A stretch of 64,000 nt of DNA from positions 28,987,447 through 29,051,446 of the forward strand of contig JBAIZL010000007.1 of assembly GCA_036971475.1 (NCBI GenBank), in the 5' to 3' direction. The first letter of the stretch is position 1; each line of letters opens with the position of its first letter. This document shows, piece after piece, positions 61,740-64,000 of this stretch. Under the pieces are notes generated by a model. The model ran no database searches and had not been told where the DNA came from. It saw only the letters and a program-made list of their open reading frames with translations. The stretch is from Prosapia bicincta (lineage: Eukaryota; Arthropoda; Insecta; Hemiptera; Cercopidae). Position numbers and translations under genes: made by a program.

Positions 61740-64000
61740 CGCAATGGAATACCATATTACAATATACAAGACCAGAATAATTGTCTTAAAAATTTCTATG
61801 AAAAACCAAGCATGGTCAAGATATTTACACAAATAATTAAGAATCTATCACAATATAAAAAAATACTATGAGAAACCAAGCGTAGTGAAGATATTTACAC
61901 AAATAATTTTGAATCTATCACAATATAATAATGACTGCTCTTGGAAGTAACAAAATGACATGAAGTAATGACTAAAAAATTGCTATGTACAACCAAGCAT
62001 GATTGAGATATTTACACAAATATTTTAGAATCTTTCACAATATAATATTGACTGCTCTTGCAAGTAAAAAAGACCAACATAATTGACTAAAAAAATACTA
62101 TGAGAAACCAAGCGTAGTGAAGATATTTACACAAATAATTTTGAATCTATCACAATATAATAATGACTGCTCTTGGAAGTAACAAAATGACATGAAGTAA
62201 TGACTAAAAAATTGCTATGTACAACCAAGCATGATTGAGATATTTACACAAATATTTTAGAATCTTTCACAATATAATATTGACTGCTCTTGCAAGTAAA
62301 AAAGACCAGCATAATTGACTAAAAAATTACTATGAGAAACCAAGCATGGTGAAGATATTTACACAAATAATTTAGAATCTATCACAATATAAAAAATTAC
62401 TATGAGAAACCAAGCATGGTAAAGATAATTACACAAATAATTTAGAATCTATCACAATATAATATTGACTGCTCTTGCAAGTAACAATATGACATGAAGT
62501 AATCACTAAAAAATTACTATGGCAAGAAACGCATGATGAAAATATTTAAACAAATATTTTAAATCCAATCAAAGCATAGTAATAACTCTTCTGTTGAGCA
62601 ATATGATACCATTAAGAAATAATAAAACAAATTAGTAATTGAAGCTACGAACAATGAAAATATTTACACAAATATTTGAAATTCTATCACAGTATAATAA
62701 TGTTTCTTCTTAGAAACAATAAGATGACATCAGAAAAAAATTAAACCAAATTATTTAAGCGAAGCTAAGAGCGATGAATATATTTACAAAAATATTTGAA
62801 ATGATCATCACAGTATATTAATGACTCTTCTTAGAAGCAAAAAGATGACATAAAGAAAAACTAATATACTATGTGAAGCCCAACATGATGCGATATTTAC
62901 ACAAATGTTGGAAATTCTACCACAATATAATAATGACTGTTTTTAGAAAGATTAAAATAAAATGAAGAAATATTGAACAAAAATAATATGTGACGCCTCG
63001 TATGATGAAGATATATACACAATGTTTGAAATTCTATCACAATATAATAATGACTGTTCTTAGAAGGATTAAGATAAAATGAAGAAATAATGAACCAACT
63101 TATTATGTGAAGCCTCCTATGATGAAGATATATACACAAGGTTTGAAATTCTATCACAATATAATAATGACTGTTCTTAGAAGGATTAAGATGAAATGAA
63201 GAAATAATGATCTAAATTAATATGTGAAGCCCTACATGATGCGATATTTACACAAATGTTGGAAATTCTACCACAATATAATAATGACTGTTTTTAGAAA
63301 GATTAAAATAAAATGAAGAAATATTTAACAAAAATAATATGTGACGCCTCGTATGATGAAGATATATACACAATGTTTGAAATTCCATCACAATATAATA
63401 ATGACTGTTCTTAGAAGGATTAAGATAAAATGAAGAAATATTGAACCAACGTAATATGTGAAGCCTCGTATGATGAAGATATATACACAAATGTTTGTAA
63501 TTCTATTACAGTATAATAAAGGCTATTGTTAGAAGAAATTATATGACATAAAAAAAAACAATAACTATGTGAAGCCCAACATGATTAAGATATTTATACA
63601 GATGTTGGAAATTCTATCACAATATAATAATGACTGTTTTTAGAAATATTAAGATAAAATGGAGAAATATTGTACAAAAATAATTGCGACGCCTCGCATG
63701 ATGAAGATATATACACAATGTTTGAAATTCTATCACAATATAATAATGACTGTTCTTAGAAGAATTAAGACGAAATGAAGAATTAATGAACCCACTTAAT
63801 ATGTGAAGCCTCGTATGGTGAAGATATATACACAATGCTTGAAATTCTATCACAATATAATAATGACTGTTCTTAGAAGAATTAAGACGAAATGAAGAAT
63901 TAATGAACCAACTTAATATGTGAAGCCTCGTATGATGAAGATATATACACAATGTTTGAAATTCTATCACAATATAATAATGACTGTTCTTAGAAGAATT
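61740..64000. repeat. Satellite array, about 117-bp unit, about 19 copies, continuing past the window
   Basis: Units contain gatatttacacaaat or gatatatacacaatgtttga, then ttctatcacaatataataat, then gactgttcttagaag. Period is 115-118 bp. In 61860-62290 units alternate in pairs (about 232 bp). The 62880-64000 section forms a second, more uniform subfamily. Minus-strand open frames up to 117 codons exist because 117 is 39 codons. They are not genes. Confidence 0.93.

Noticed and set aside
62897..63970. Minus-strand frames of 80-117 codons with repeated HYYIV/CIYLHH peptides
   Set aside because: The about 117-bp unit equals 39 codons. The frames start and stop with array irregularities and have no start, splice or composition support.

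Overview
This window looks like AT-rich, gene-poor eukaryotic DNA from an invertebrate, most likely an arthropod. The base composition, introns, several Penelope-like element (PLE) families, Tc1/mariner, pogo, hAT-like and PIF/Harbinger elements and long tandem arrays all point that way. The species cannot be named from the sequence alone. No bacterial-style operons, rRNA or tRNA genes were seen.

Host coding sequence is sparse. The best-supported piece is the 3'-terminal exon of a TBC1D12/TBC1D14-type Rab GTPase-activating protein (1916-2115, +). A second convincing terminal exon of an unidentified protein lies at 34744-34895 (+). Weaker terminal-exon candidates lie at 51890-52318 (-) and 18037-18138 (+). 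Each has a splice acceptor and a stop codon, but no upstream exon was found, so introns are probably long and transposon-filled.

From 1 to 28 kb the window is a mosaic of mobile-element remnants. There are PLE coding relics at 67-731, 15427-16652 and about 33345-33960. A mariner 3' fragment lies at 8963-9371. Two short pogo-type elements have TA target duplications (5353-5825 and 16960-17395). There is also a hAT-like element (11149-11702) and a Harbinger-type element with TTA duplications and a 51-codon transposase relic (12227-12978).

The most striking theme is a set of foldback (inverted-repeat) units at 2.6, 6.1, 14.4, 20.3, 21.5, 22.7, 23.0, 31.8, 33.2-34.1 and 55.1 kb. Most carry, in one or both arms, a roughly 40-50 nt three-stem motif: a stem I, a CUGANGA-like core, a stem II hairpin, GAAA, a tiny stem III, and the closing stem I strand. 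This is the hammerhead-ribozyme layout known from PLEs. Two families are tied directly to PLE coding relics here.

From 28 kb on, tandem arrays dominate: a 90-bp satellite (28445-31786) that is an expansion of the PLE terminal repeat, a 15-kb array of a 50-bp unit (36701-51784) with internal segmental duplications, an 80-bp array (about 56850-61620), and a roughly 117-bp array (about 61740 to the window end). Long open frames inside the 90- and 117-bp arrays are by-products of unit lengths divisible by three.
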